DNA of 64,000 nt from Actinopolyspora xinjiangensis. Its GTDB lineage: Bacteria > Actinomycetota > Actinomycetes > Mycobacteriales > Pseudonocardiaceae. The position numbers and the translations under genes are program-made. Location: assembly GCF_900104475.1 (NCBI RefSeq), contig NZ_FNJR01000011.1, positions 124,001-188,000 of the forward strand. Reading direction: 5' to 3'. Of the stretch, positions 25,830 to 34,374 are shown piece by piece (position 1 is the first letter of the stretch; each line of letters starts with the position of its first letter). Under the pieces are notes generated by a model, which worked only from the letters and a program-made list of their open reading frames with translations, did not search any database and had not been told where the DNA came from.

Positions 25830-28006
25830 CTCGCTTCCCCACGTCGGTTACGTTGTGCGACTGTTTTGGCGATGTCGGCGCGGGTGATGCCGATGCGGCT
25901 GGCGCCTTTGCCGTCGTCGGTGGTGCCCCAGACTTGGCCGGTGTGGATGTCGTGGCGTTTCAGGGCGGCGGTGAGGTCTTCGGCTTTGCTGTAGGTGCCG
26001 TAGGCCTCGGGGCGCAGTTCGACCAGCCTGGGGATGACGCGTTCGTTCCAGACCTTCTTTTCGGTCTCGGGCACGACGGTGAGGATGTCTTCCAGCAGCG
26101 TGTCGCGGCGGGTCTCGTCGGGTTCGGGGGCTTGGCCGATGGCGTGGCCGGACAGTGTTCCGGCGTGGTGGCGCAGGGTGCGGGCGTGGGCGGCGATTTT
26201 TTCCGAGGTGGGCCCGTCGAGTCCGGCGACGGTGCGCACGATGTCGGCGTCGGCGCCTTCCCCGACGAGGTAGCCGATGCCCTTGTCTTCCCAGGCGAAG
26301 GTGGTGGCCCGCACGCCCTGTTTGTATTTCGAGGTGCCCAGCACCATGTCGTTTTCGGTCTGCCCTTGGACTTTGAGGCAGAACCGGGTGGAGACGTTGG
26401 CGCTGATGCCGGTGGGCAGGCTTTTGGCGTCAGGGCGTTGGGTGGCCAGGATCAGCACGATGCCCAGGGCGGGGCCGCGTTTGACGAGGTCGGTGCAGAT
26501 GTCTTCGAGTTCGTCGCCGTGCTGGTCGTGTTCGAACCACACCTGGCATTCGTCCACCCCGATCACGATCGGGTGCAGCCCGAGGCTGGTCTTGTTGGCC
26601 AGCTCGGGGGTGACCTTGTTTTCCGGGCACTGGCCTTTCTTGGCCAGATCACGGATCAGGCGTGCCCGGCGGCGCAGCTCGTCGCGCAGTCCGCGCATGT
26701 CGGTCAGGGCCGCTTCGATTTCCTCGGGTTCGTCGCCGACCCCGTGCCGGTGGGTGACCTTTTCCAGCGGGTCGAGGTCGCCGGTGCCTTTCAGGTCGTA
26801 GGTGTGCAGCTCGGCGCGAGGGTCCAGGGCGGCGATCAGCAGCAGCTCGCGCAGGGCGAAGGTCTTGCCCATGCGGGGGATCGAGCCGATGGCCACCGAC
26901 ACGAACATCAGGGTCAGATCCACCCAGCGGCCGCGCTGGTTGGTGCCGAACGGTTGTGGCTGGAACAAATCCACCGCTGAGCCGTTGCGCAGCGGCCACG
27001 TGGGTTGTTTGGCCTTGCGCATGTCTTTGTCACCGACCCAGAGCACGAGCCGCCCGGCGTGTTCGGACGGGTCGGATTCCGGCCAGACACAGCCGACCGG
27101 GCGGCGCAGACCGGAGGCGAGCTTGCCTCGGCGTTCCAGCACGTCGCCGGGGGTGGCGCCGGGCGGCAGGTCCACATCGGCGCGCCAGCCTTTGCCGTCG
27201 CGGCTGATCGGTTTCGGGAACCCGATGCCCGAGCCGCCTTTGGCCAGGGCCTGGTTGATCTGGGAAATGCCCAGCGAGGCCAGGGCGGTCTCGACGATGT
27301 TGCTGGTCAGTTTCGGGGCCTTGGTCGATTCGACCGCCCGCGAGACGACCGGCTGATCGGCCGGAGCGCCCAGCCAGCCCAGCCCGGCCACGGCGGTGGC
27401 CACCACCGCCCATTCGGCCAGCGCGGGCAGCAGTGCGTGTCCGGTCAGCACGGCCGCGACACCGGCCACACTCAGCCCGCAGGCCACCACCGAGCGGGCA
27501 CGCACCCGCCCGTCCCGCTGGGTGGCCAGCTTCAGATATTCGCTGGCGTCTTCACGACGCGCCGCCGCGTGCCGCACCGGGCGCCCTTCGGCGTCGGTGA
27601 CCCACCGGACCAAGCCCTGGAGCAGCCGCCACGAGCCGTGCGGCACCCGAGCCAGCACACGGGCCACATACACTGGGCAGCGCACCGCGTGATACGCCGC
27701 GCTGTGGCCTACGTAGGCCAGTGCCCACCGGGTGGCTTCCCGAAACTCCTCGCGATCCGACAGCCAGGTCGGAAGCACCGGACGCCACGCCACCGACTCC
27801 GACGCTGATCGAGCGGGTTCGGTGCCTGGCGTGTCCGGCTGGTCCACCGGGCTCGGCGTGGTGGTGTCGTCGACCAGTTCGGCCTCGAGCACCTCCGAGG
27901 GATCCGTGGGTTCTGCCTGCCCGCCGGTCGCGGTGGGGAAGGCATACACCCGCGCGTGCTCAGCATCGGCGGTCTCGGTGTGTACGTGGTGAGTGTGGTC
28001 GGTCAT
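25826..28006 (-). CDS. traB: FtsK/SpoIIIE-type DNA translocase, TraB-like conjugation protein
   Basis: This 726-residue protein is the probable transfer motor, moving double-stranded DNA between hyphae as TraB does in pSAM2-type elements. A hydrophobic region of about two helices is at residues 165-210. The ATPase domain has Walker A GSIPRMGKTFALRELL near residue 375 and Walker B HPIVIGVDECQVWF near residue 477. ILATQRPDAKSLPTGIS is a typical FtsK segment, and a winged-helix-like C terminus (about residues 650-720) may bind clt DNA. It starts in an ATGA overlap with the SpdB-like gene. The repeats at 25724-25829 run into its stop codon. Confidence 0.9.
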   Translation of the reverse strand: MTDHTHHVHTETADAEHARVYAFPTATGGQAEPTDPSEVLEAELVDDTTTPSPVDQPDTPGTEPARSASESVAWRPVLPTWLSDREEFREATRWALAYVGHSAAYHAVRCPVYVARVLARVPHGSWRLLQGLVRWVTDAEGRPVRHAAARREDASEYLKLATQRDGRVRARSVVACGLSVAGVAAVLTGHALLPALAEWAVVATAVAGLGWLGAPADQPVVSRAVESTKAPKLTSNIVETALASLGISQINQALAKGGSGIGFPKPISRDGKGWRADVDLPPGATPGDVLERRGKLASGLRRPVGCVWPESDPSEHAGRLVLWVGDKDMRKAKQPTWPLRNGSAVDLFQPQPFGTNQRGRWVDLTLMFVSVAIGSIPRMGKTFALRELLLIAALDPRAELHTYDLKGTGDLDPLEKVTHRHGVGDEPEEIEAALTDMRGLRDELRRRARLIRDLAKKGQCPENKVTPELANKTSLGLHPIVIGVDECQVWFEHDQHGDELEDICTDLVKRGPALGIVLILATQRPDAKSLPTGISANVSTRFCLKVQGQTENDMVLGTSKYKQGVRATTFAWEDKGIGYLVGEGADADIVRTVAGLDGPTSEKIAAHARTLRHHAGTLSGHAIGQAPEPDETRRDTLLEDILTVVPETEKKVWNERVIPRLVELRPEAYGTYSKAEDLTAALKRHDIHTGQVWGTTDDGKGASRIGITRADIAKTVAQRNRRGEAS

Positions 28007-28926
28007 CAGTGGGCCTCCCGCTCACGCTCGGGGCTGCTGTGCAGCAGGTGGGTCAAGGCAGCGCCCATGCCCAGCACGGCCACGGGCAGACACGACACGG
28101 CGGTGGTGATCGGCCACGGGGCGTGGGTCATCCCGGCGGCGGTCATCAGGTGGTAGGCCACCTGCCCGGCGCCTCCCAACGCCAGCGAACCCAACGCGGA
28201 CCATTTCGCGAACCGGCGGGCCTGGGCCGGTACCCGGCCGGACAGCCACACCCGCAGGGCGTAGGCGGCGTAGGTCTCCACCCCGATCGGCAACGTGATC
28301 GCCGTGTTGATCCGCAGCGAGTCCCAGATGCCCGGCAGGGGGTGGACTACCCCGAACCCGGTCAGCGATCCCAGCCCGACCCAGCCGGACCAGATCGCCA
28401 CGAACGCGGGCAACGCCAGCAGCAGCACCGGCCACGCCGCCGGGACACGAGCCGTGCTGGCCGGTGCGGACCGCTCGCCCGGTTCTGGGTTCGCGACTGG
28501 TGTGTCCTGCTCCGAGGCCGACGCAGCCTCCTCGGCTTCCTCGGAGGTCTCGCTGGGGCTTGAGTCCGGATCTGCTTCCGCGTCCTCCGTAGTCTCGGTT
28601 TCGTGGGTGAGGGGCTCCTCAGACGGGAGCGAGTCGCTGTCGGTCTCGTCGATATCAACCCCCGGCGCGGACTCGCCCGGCTCGGGCTGGACAGGTTGCT
28701 GGACGGACTGGTCCGCACCGGCGGACCCGGCGGTCTCCGACTCGCTGTCGAGCTGAGCCCGCACCGTCGTGGCCTTGCGGGCACCGATACGGAACTCGCT
28801 CATCAACCGATTCCGCGACGGGGTCTGCCCGAGCCGCCCGGCCAACTCACGCGCCTGCGGCATCAACTCCTCAACACTGATCGGATACGCACTACGCGCA
28901 TTCACCGTGGGAGCACTCACCGCCAC
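28006..28926 (-). CDS. SpdB-like membrane protein with N-terminal HTH-like region
   Basis: This 306-residue protein starts with about 55 residues resembling a helix-turn-helix (LAGRLGQTPSRNRLMSEF), then about 100 acidic, probably disordered residues, then four or five hydrophobic segments (AWPVLLLALPAFVAIWSGW through AVSCLPVAVLGMGAALTHLL). DUF2637/SpdB-type membrane proteins sit directly upstream of the TraB gene in AICEs and are thought to help plasmid spread along mycelium. The GTG at 28926 or 28920 is coupled to the preceding small gene. Confidence 0.75.
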   Translation of the reverse strand: MAVSAPTVNARSAYPISVEELMPQARELAGRLGQTPSRNRLMSEFRIGARKATTVRAQLDSESETAGSAGADQSVQQPVQPEPGESAPGVDIDETDSDSLPSEEPLTHETETTEDAEADPDSSPSETSEEAEEAASASEQDTPVANPEPGERSAPASTARVPAAWPVLLLALPAFVAIWSGWVGLGSLTGFGVVHPLPGIWDSLRINTAITLPIGVETYAAYALRVWLSGRVPAQARRFAKWSALGSLALGGAGQVAYHLMTAAGMTHAPWPITTAVSCLPVAVLGMGAALTHLLHSSPEREREAH

Positions 28927-29144
28927 TCACCCCCTCGCCCGGCACGAGCAGACGACGAGGCGGCCGGGGTCGGGGGAATGCGATTCCCGACAGCCAACAA
29001 CCGCTCGGTAGCGCGGTCACAGACCCGCACCGCGATGGCCATCACCACAGCCGGGAACCGCAACGCCACCACCACCAGGAACAACAAACCCACTAAGAAA
29101 GCACGAGGCGCCGTGTAAGCACTCAGATAATCCATCGACGTCAC
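28917..29144 (-). CDS. Small membrane protein of the transfer operon
   Basis: This 75-residue frame has one strong hydrophobic segment (AFLVGLLFLVVVALRFPAVV) and a Pro/Ser/Ala-rich tail. It begins at GTG 29144 in a GTGA overlap with the upstream gene and its stop overlaps the start of the SpdB-like gene. This coupling on both sides is the main evidence that it is real. ATG at 29135 is an alternative start. Its function is unknown, perhaps an accessory of the transfer membrane complex. Confidence 0.65.
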   Translation of the reverse strand: MTSMDYLSAYTAPRAFLVGLLFLVVVALRFPAVVMAIAVRVCDRATERLLAVGNRIPPTPAASSSARAGRGGEWR

Positions 29145-29392
29145 GCCGCATCCCCTCCCTTCGCGGGTCCGGTGGACGGGGTGGTGTCGGTGGGCTCGGT
29201 GAGGTGTTCGGCCAGGTGCTGGGCGCACTCGCAGGCGGTGGTGGTGGGATAGCCCCACTGCTCCAGCAGGCCCACCAGGTCGAGCACCAGCCCGATCGGC
29301 AGGCCCCGGCCGGGCTCGGCCCCTCGGGGCGCGGGGATCGTCTCGGGACGACAGGGTGCGGGCGCGGTGCGCGAGACGTTGCCGGTGCTCAT
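29141..29392 (-). CDS. Small hypothetical AICE protein
   Basis: This 83-residue protein has a hydrophobic amphipathic stretch LPIGLVLDLVGLLEQWGYPT and two neighbouring residues Cys/Ala-Cys (ACECAQHLAEHL). I do not recognise the family. It is coupled by four-base overlaps to genes on both sides within the transfer operon, which supports it being translated. Confidence 0.6.
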   Translation of the reverse strand: MSTGNVSRTAPAPCRPETIPAPRGAEPGRGLPIGLVLDLVGLLEQWGYPTTTACECAQHLAEHLTEPTDTTPSTGPAKGGDAA

Positions 29393-29772
29393 GCCGCTTC
29401 ACCCCCAGCGGTGCGGGCGATGCGGGCGATCTGCTGGAATTCGTGCTGGTCACAGCGCAGGCACATGCGGTGCTGGTGGCCACACCAGTACCCCGGCGTG
29501 GCGGGGTGGCGGTCGCCCGAGCACAGGCACAACCGCCACGCGCCCCAGTCGTGCCCGGAGAGGGCGCAGGACCACGTCAAGCGGCACAGGTGGCAGGTGA
29601 TCCGCCCGTCGTCGCCGATGCTCCAGCGGTACTCGTCGGGCAGCTCGGTGTTGGTGATGAGCTGCCGCAGCTCACGGGGCGACGGCAGATACAGCACACC
29701 TTCGCCGTCCTCGCCGAACTGGCGACCGCACTCGTCGCAGAGGGCGACAACACAAGTGATGGTCTCTAGCAT
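29389..29772 (-). CDS. Cysteine-rich, probably zinc-binding AICE protein
   Basis: This 127-residue protein contains four Cys clusters: CDECGRQFG, CHLCRLTWSC, CLCSGDRH and CGHQHRMCLRCDQHEF. The spacing suggests two zinc ribbons or a treble-clef arrangement. It is the first gene of the overlapped transfer cluster and starts at ATG 29772. Family and partner are unknown. Confidence 0.65.
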   Translation of the reverse strand: MLETITCVVALCDECGRQFGEDGEGVLYLPSPRELRQLITNTELPDEYRWSIGDDGRITCHLCRLTWSCALSGHDWGAWRLCLCSGDRHPATPGYWCGHQHRMCLRCDQHEFQQIARIARTAGGEAA

Positions 29773-29862
29773 GGGGACTTCCTTCCGTGATTCCTGACGG
29801 AGCGGTGGGAACCCGGCCCGGCAGGCGGTTCTTGGTCGGATTGCTGCCGGGCCGGGGCGGGG

Positions 29863-30033
29863 TCAGCGGCGGTACCAGGGCACGTGCTCGGCGGCCTCGG
29901 CCACTCGTTGGTTGGCGGTCAGGTAGTCGTCGGACTCGTACCCGTCACGGCGGCTGATCCGGTCGAGTTCGGCCTTGGCCTGCCTGTACTCGTCGATGGC
30001 GGCCTTCTTCTCCTGCTTGTCGTTCCTGCGCAT
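29863..30033 (-). CDS. Very small charged helical protein
   Basis: A 56-residue frame begins MRRNDKQEKKAAIDEYRQAK and ends AAEHVPWYRR. It is almost entirely charged and helical, with no Cys or membrane segment. Upstream, ACGGAGGACGAGCA contains a good ribosome site (GGAGG) eight or so bases before the ATG at 30033. Codon use is typical of the element. The short length limits certainty, and the function is unknown. Confidence 0.6.
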   Translation of the reverse strand: MRRNDKQEKKAAIDEYRQAKAELDRISRRDGYESDDYLTANQRVAEAAEHVPWYRR

Positions 30034-30081
30034 TGCTCGTCCTCCGTTTCGTGCTGACGGTCGGTGAGGGTCGGGGCGGGG

Positions 30082-30309
30082 TCACTGCTTGCTGCGGCGG
30101 CGGGCTTCCTGGATTTCGGCGTTGCTGCTGTTGCGTTTAGCCGCGTTCAATGCGGCTTCGGCCTGCCGGAAGAGCTGTTCGCCGTTGGGGCGGTCGATGC
30201 ACATCGCCGCGTCGTAGTCCTCCTCCATCGCGGCCACCAGGCGCCGCACCTGCGTGTCCCGGACCGGTTCGGACGTGCCCGGCTGGGATTTCTTGTTGAA
30301 CAGACCCAT
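30082..30309 (-). CDS. Small hypothetical AICE protein
   Basis: This 75-residue, hydrophilic, helical protein begins [20 protein letters not shown] and contains [20 protein letters not shown]. It resembles short accessory proteins often seen in AICEs, but I cannot name the family. The ATG at 30309 follows AAGGAGCGAACC, a good ribosome site. Confidence 0.6.
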   Translation of the reverse strand: MGLFNKKSQPGTSEPVRDTQVRRLVAAMEEDYDAAMCIDRPNGEQLFRQAEAALNAAKRNSSNAEIQEARRRSKQ

Positions 30310-30352
30310 GGTTCGCTCCTTGTCTCTTCTCGCTCGTCGGTGCTGGACAGGT

Positions 30353-30541
30353 TCAGTTCGGTGTCGGCGGGATGGGTGTGGGCTCGCTGAATCCGGCGTA
30401 GAACCCGCAGACGGTGCAGGTGGGGTCGGTGTTCTCGCCGTCGTCGGCGATGGCCCACCGCCACACCCCGGTGGCCGGGGAACGGCCCTGCTCGGCGCAG
30501 CGGGGGCAGGGGATCCGTGGGGTGTCGATGATGTGCGGCAC
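30353..30541 (-). CDS. Small zinc-ribbon protein
   Basis: This 62-residue protein has two CxxC knuckles, CPRCAEQG near residue 12 and [10 protein letters not shown] near residue 42, separated by about 26 residues, which is the layout of a zinc ribbon. The ATG at 30541 follows AGGAAGGACACC. It is of unknown function within the AICE accessory set. Confidence 0.6.
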   Translation of the reverse strand: MPHIIDTPRIPCPRCAEQGRSPATGVWRWAIADDGENTDPTCTVCGFYAGFSEPTPIPPTPN

Positions 30542-30574
30542 GGTCGGTGTCCTTCCTGGTCGGTGTGTGGTGGG

Positions 30575-30989
30575 TCAGGTCAGTCCGGCGTCGTGCAGGA
30601 TGTGGGCGTGGTCGAACGCGAGGTCTGCCGTGTGCAGCGCGTTCAGGGAGTGCCAGGCGGCGTCGCGGGCGTCGTCTCCGGCCTGGAGCGCGGCCCGGCG
30701 GGGCAGGGCGAGGTGGTAGGCCACCGAGATCACTCGGCCTCGGGGGTCGCGGTCGGGGTGGTCGTAGATGCCCAGGCGTGTCAGTGCGCCGGCGGGGGGT
30801 GTCCAGCCCGGTTTCCTCGCCGAGTTCGCGAACCGCCGCGTCGCGGAACCGTTCGCCGTCATCGACGTAGCCGCCGGGTAGGGCCAGGTGTCCCTGGTAC
30901 GGGGGCCAGTCGCGGCGGATGAGCAGCACGCACTCCTCGGCGGTGACCACGAGGTCGGTGGTCAGGTGCGCCCCGGTCGTTTCGGTCAT
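30575..30989 (-). pseudogene. Nudix hydrolase, single-base frameshift
   Basis: The frame from ATG 30989 encodes a Nudix domain with box [20 protein letters not shown] followed by ETGLDTP. The reading then continues in another frame as [20 protein letters not shown] and [11 protein letters not shown] to a stop at 30575. Removing one base from the six-G run (plus strand) at 30794-30799 restores a continuous Nudix protein of about 137 residues. Either this is a recent inactivating slip or a sequencing error in a homopolymer. The intact Nudix gene at 33898 may provide redundancy. Confidence 0.75.
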
Positions 30990-31021
30990 GGCAAGGTCCT
31001 TTCGTGCTCGGCGGGTAGTGG

Positions 31022-31924
31022 TCACAGCTGGCTGGCGTAGGACTCGATGGCCTCGGCCCCGGTGTGCAGCAGTCCCCGCAACTGCTCCAGCTCGTCCCGA
31101 GCGCGGGCATAGGTGCCGGTGGCCTCCTGAATGGCGGGCTGGGTACTGCTTCCGGCGGCCTGCTGGAGCAGTTGGGTGATCTGTTCGATCTCGTCGATCG
31201 CCTGGGCCAGCGCTCCCTGGGCGTAGCGGCTCTTCTCGGTGCTGCTCAGCAGCGCGTGGCGGATCTCGTCGATACCGGACATGGCGGTAGAACCTCCTGA
31301 CGACGGTGGTGACGGGGCGGCGTCTGGGTGGCTGGTCGCCCCGCGGGTGGGTGCTGGCTGGTGTGCTGCGGGTGGTGTGCCGGGAGCCGGGAGGGAGGCG
31401 GGCAGATAGTGGCCATAGCCATGCCGGGTGAGCAGCAGCCGGGCGAAGTGCTCATACGCCGCCAGCGCGGCCTTGGGCAGCTCCCGGGCCCACCACAGGT
31501 CATCGCCCCGATGACGCTGCATTCCGCTGATCACGGCACCGGGCAGGTCCGAACTGGGCATCAGCCGGGGTCGCACCGGAGCGTCGAGCGCCTCGCGGTA
31601 GCGCGCCAGCATCGACTCGACGAACGTGTCACCGAAGATCTCCAGCACGGTGTCACCGGGCGTCCGCGCGGCCGAATGAACCGGGTGCCACGTCCCGTCG
31701 GAGTACTGAGCCTCGACCACGAGCACCGGCCAACCGGTGTAGGACGCGACCGCCCCGGACAAGCCGAAACAGGCGAACCGGCCGAAGTACTCCTGAGCCC
31801 ACCAGTCGATCTGACCGCTGGTCAGTACCACCTCGCTGTACCCATTCCCCGTCCGATTCTCACCCGTGGTGATCCGCACCTGACCCGAAAAATCAACCCC
31901 CAACGGCACCGAACCCGCACCCAT
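31022..31924 (-). CDS. Hypothetical AICE protein with separable C-terminal helical domain
   Basis: This 300-residue protein is of unknown family. The N-terminal 165 or so residues are globular ([34 protein letters not shown]). A Pro/Ala/Ser linker follows, and then an 86-residue helical domain beginning [20 protein letters not shown] that resembles a WXG100-sized helical hairpin, though it lacks the WxG. An AGGAGG 10 bases before that internal ATG (31282) suggests the C-terminal domain may also be made separately. ATG 31924 was chosen over GTG 31933 on spacing to GAGGGGA. Confidence 0.6.
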   Translation of the reverse strand: MGAGSVPLGVDFSGQVRITTGENRTGNGYSEVVLTSGQIDWWAQEYFGRFACFGLSGAVASYTGWPVLVVEAQYSDGTWHPVHSAARTPGDTVLEIFGDTFVESMLARYREALDAPVRPRLMPSSDLPGAVISGMQRHRGDDLWWARELPKAALAAYEHFARLLLTRHGYGHYLPASLPAPGTPPAAHQPAPTRGATSHPDAAPSPPSSGGSTAMSGIDEIRHALLSSTEKSRYAQGALAQAIDEIEQITQLLQQAAGSSTQPAIQEATGTYARARDELEQLRGLLHTGAEAIESYASQL

Positions 31925-32008
31925 CAGACACACGTCCCCTCACACCAGAAAACGAAAACTCGAAAAGAAGACCGAAAACGGACTCAGAAAGTCAGGGCTG
32001 CTGAAGCA

Positions 32009-32260
32009 TCAGGCGACCTCCTCACTCACCCAAGGGAAAGCCCCTGACCGGCGCGAACCCAGCGAAACCACCTCAGCAACAGGCCCCTCCGGAACCGTCT
32101 CCGCTTCCTCGACGACCTCGCCCACCTCATCCACCACCACCCGATGCCAGTACGCCAGCACCGCAAGCCGGTCCCAGTCCTCCAGCGGCGACTCCGTGGC
32201 AGCGAGCTCCTCACCATCCAGCACCTCGGTCACAAGGCTGGTGCTTCGGTTGAACTTCAT
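32009..32260 (-). CDS. Small acidic hypothetical protein
   Basis: This 83-residue acidic protein contains LEDWDRLAVLAYWHRVVVDE and runs of Glu/Val. The ATG at 32260 follows GAGGAGG at good spacing. It is the first leftward gene from the divergent control region beside the XRE regulator, so it probably opens the long leftward AICE operon. The family is not recognised. Confidence 0.65.
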   Translation of the reverse strand: MKFNRSTSLVTEVLDGEELAATESPLEDWDRLAVLAYWHRVVVDEVGEVVEEAETVPEGPVAEVVSLGSRRSGAFPWVSEEVA

Positions 32261-32425
32261 TGGCTTTGAACCTCCTCGACGTGTTCGCGCTTAAGTTTGC
32301 GCTAAAAATCGCGGTAATGCAAGCGCTAGCTGGAACTTGTGGGCCGACTTGGGAGTTCTCTGGGTGACCAAGCGACACGTAGGCGCTAGGATTTGCGCAG
32401 GTATACGCGGTTATGGGGAGAGCTG
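32261..32425. promoter_or_regulatory. Divergent control region of the AICE
   Basis: The 165-base spacer between the leftward accessory/transfer genes and the XRE regulator contains repeated elements: TTTGCGC at 32296 and 32392, and GCGCTA boxes at 32300, AGCGCTAG near 32333 and GGCGCTAGG near 32382. These are candidate operators for the regulator at 32426. The region is less GC-rich than its flanks. Confidence 0.5.
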
Positions 32426-32758
32426 ATGACTAGGGACTGGCAGGCGGTCGCCGAGGCGATTAACACTCGAATGGAGGAGTTGGACCTCAGTCAGCAGGAG
32501 CTGGCTACGCGCTCCGGTGTCTCCGTGGCCACGCTGCGCGAGCTGCAGCACAACAAGAACCCGCGACGTCGCAGTGCCCGGTTGCTGGCTGCCATCTCCG
32601 AAGGACTGCGCTGGCCGTCGGACTACCTCGCGAAGCTCGCCGAAGGCGAAGACGCTAATGAACCTACGGCCGGTCCTGCCCTCGATGCTCTGCGCGAGGT
32701 CAGGGAAGAACTCGCCGAACTGCGTCAACGGGTAGCCGCTCTCGAAAAGGATCACTGA
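32426..32758 (+). CDS. XRE-family transcriptional regulator with C-terminal coiled coil
   Basis: This 110-residue protein has an N-terminal HTH_3 domain (LDLSQQELATRSGVSVATLR, then ELQHNKNPRRRSARLLAAIS) and a C-terminal heptad-like segment (LREVREELAELRQRVAALEK) that should dimerise. The ATG at 32426 follows GGGGAG at five bases. By position it is probably the repressor of the divergent AICE operon, in the functional place that KorSA has in pSAM2, although it is not GntR-like. Confidence 0.85.
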   Translation: MTRDWQAVAEAINTRMEELDLSQQELATRSGVSVATLRELQHNKNPRRRSARLLAAISEGLRWPSDYLAKLAEGEDANEPTAGPALDALREVREELAELRQRVAALEKDH

Positions 32759-32967
32759 GTCCCTTGAGCGACCCTCATGAAGAACGCGGCGAAGCCATCG
32801 ACCACAGCCCCTAACGCCGAGAAACCACTGTTCACGATCTGAGCTGCCTGCACTGGCTGCTTGACCACCAGCGTCAATACAGCCAGTGCGGCCAACACAC
32901 CAATGATCTTTCCGAGCTTGCCCCCGCCACCCGGCATCGGCATGGGCATCGGTGACTGCTTCGCCAT
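32752..32967 (-). CDS. Small membrane protein
   Basis: This 71-residue protein has an N terminus with an (MP)n-type run (MAKQSPMPMPMPGGGGK), then a hydrophobic helix KIIGVLAALAVLTLVV and a second weakly hydrophobic segment. The ATG at 32967 follows GGAGGG. It is convergent with the XRE gene and overlaps its end by seven bases. Its function is unknown. Confidence 0.6.
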   Translation of the reverse strand: MAKQSPMPMPMPGGGGKLGKIIGVLAALAVLTLVVKQPVQAAQIVNSGFSALGAVVDGFAAFFMRVAQGTQ

Positions 32968-33141
32968 GACTCGCACCCTCCGTTCCGAACCGCCCATGTC
33001 GGCTCGCTGTCTCGGTCATGGCTTCATTTCACCGGTACGAAAAGGACACTCCCACGGCTTTTTCCGGGCGCTTGCAGACGTCTCAGCAGCCCGATAACGT
33101 CCCGAATCGTCCCTGAAACGTCCTCTCTTGCAGGAGCTAAC

Positions 33142-33885
33142 TTGGCGAATGAGCGCTTACGTGCAGCTTTGAGTGCCTCCGGGCTGACGGTTGAGGACGT
33201 TTCCGAGAAGCTCGGAGTTGATCGCAAGACAGTCGAGCGGTGGATCACCCACGAGAACCGCAAACCGCACCGCTCCACGAGGAAAGCGGTAGCAAGGCTG
33301 CTCAGCGTGGACGAGGTTCACCTGTGGCCGCAGCTAGCCGACGATCCGCACACTCATCCGGCCAGCGAGACCGAGTTGGTCCAGCTGTATCCGACCCGCT
33401 CCGCGGTGCCCTTCTCGTTGTGGAACGAGCTGATAGCCGGTATAGAGCAACAGATGGATGTGCTGGTCTTCTCCGGGCAGTTCCTCGTCGAGCAGCACAA
33501 CATCCTGCCCATCGTGCGACGCAAGGTCGAGCAGGGTGTCCGGTTTCGCTTCCTCGTGGGTGACGAGTCCTCCTCGACGGTGATTCAGCGCGCGATGGAG
33601 GAAGGCACCAGTGGCGGACTCGAAGGCCGTATTCAGATGATGCGCCGCTACTTGGCGGAAATCTCCGGGCTCAACGGTGTCGACGTACGCACGCACAGCA
33701 CGATTCTCTACAACTCGTTCTACCGCTTCGACGACCAACTGCTCGTCAACGGCCATGCGTACGGCTCATTGGCTGGCCAGAACCCGGTGATGCACCTTCG
33801 CCGCCTGGACGGCGGGTTGATGTGGCAGCACTACATGAAATCCTTCGAGCGAGTCTGGGAACAGGCAACGCCCGAACCTGCCTAG
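33142..33885 (+). CDS. XRE-type regulator fused to a PLD-like (DUF5919-type) domain
   Basis: This 247-residue protein has an N-terminal HTH (LTVEDVSEKLGVDRKTVERW, ITHENRKPHRSTR), followed by about 160 residues of phospholipase-D-like fold (MDVLVFSGQFLVEQHNILPI, GVRFRFLVGDE) without an obvious HKD catalytic motif. Such HTH-DUF5919 proteins are frequent beside Nudix and HD genes in AICEs. The start is TTG 33142, preceded by AGGAG at suitable spacing. A sensory rather than catalytic role for the second domain is an inference. Confidence 0.75.
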   Translation: MANERLRAALSASGLTVEDVSEKLGVDRKTVERWITHENRKPHRSTRKAVARLLSVDEVHLWPQLADDPHTHPASETELVQLYPTRSAVPFSLWNELIAGIEQQMDVLVFSGQFLVEQHNILPIVRRKVEQGVRFRFLVGDESSSTVIQRAMEEGTSGGLEGRIQMMRRYLAEISGLNGVDVRTHSTILYNSFYRFDDQLLVNGHAYGSLAGQNPVMHLRRLDGGLMWQHYMKSFERVWEQATPEPA

Positions 33886-33897
33886 GAGGACAGCGGC

Positions 33898-34374
33898 GTG
33901 GCACGCGTGGACTACTTCGACGACCCGAACGCACCGAAACCGAATTCGGTGGTGCCCTCGGTGACAGCGGCGATCCGCAACGAGCAAGGCGACATCCTGC
34001 TCATCCACAAGGTCGACAACGGTCTGTGGGCCCTGCCTGGAGGCGGGCACGACGCGGGCGAGAGCATCATCGACACGGTTGTACGTGAGGTCCGCGAGGA
34101 AACGGGGCTCGCTATCGAGGTGACCGGACTCGTCGGCACCTACACCGATCCGCGGCACGTCATGGCCTACGACGACGGCGAGGTGCGCCAGCAGTTCTCG
34201 CTGTGCTTCGCAGCGAAATGGGTCGGTGGCTCACCGCGCCAGGACGGCAGCGAAACGAAAGAGGTCCGCTGGGTTTCCCCAACGGACCTCGACCAGCTGA
34301 CGATCCACTCGTCGATGCGGCGTCGGATCGACGATGCCCTCGACGAGACGAGGACGCAGCCTCACCTCGGTTGA
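33898..34374 (+). CDS. Nudix hydrolase (AICE Nud protein)
   Basis: This 158-residue protein has a full Nudix box: GGGHDAGESIIDTVVREVRE followed by ETGL. It also contains VVPSVTAAIRNEQGDILLIH upstream. Nudix proteins are a recurrent part of AICEs, and the pSAM2 Pif protein with a Nudix motif acts in transfer immunity. GTG 33898 follows AGGAGG and lies 12 bases after the HTH-PLD gene, so the two are co-transcribed. The substrate is unknown. Confidence 0.9.
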   Translation: MARVDYFDDPNAPKPNSVVPSVTAAIRNEQGDILLIHKVDNGLWALPGGGHDAGESIIDTVVREVREETGLAIEVTGLVGTYTDPRHVMAYDDGEVRQQFSLCFAAKWVGGSPRQDGSETKEVRWVSPTDLDQLTIHSSMRRRIDDALDETRTQPHLG

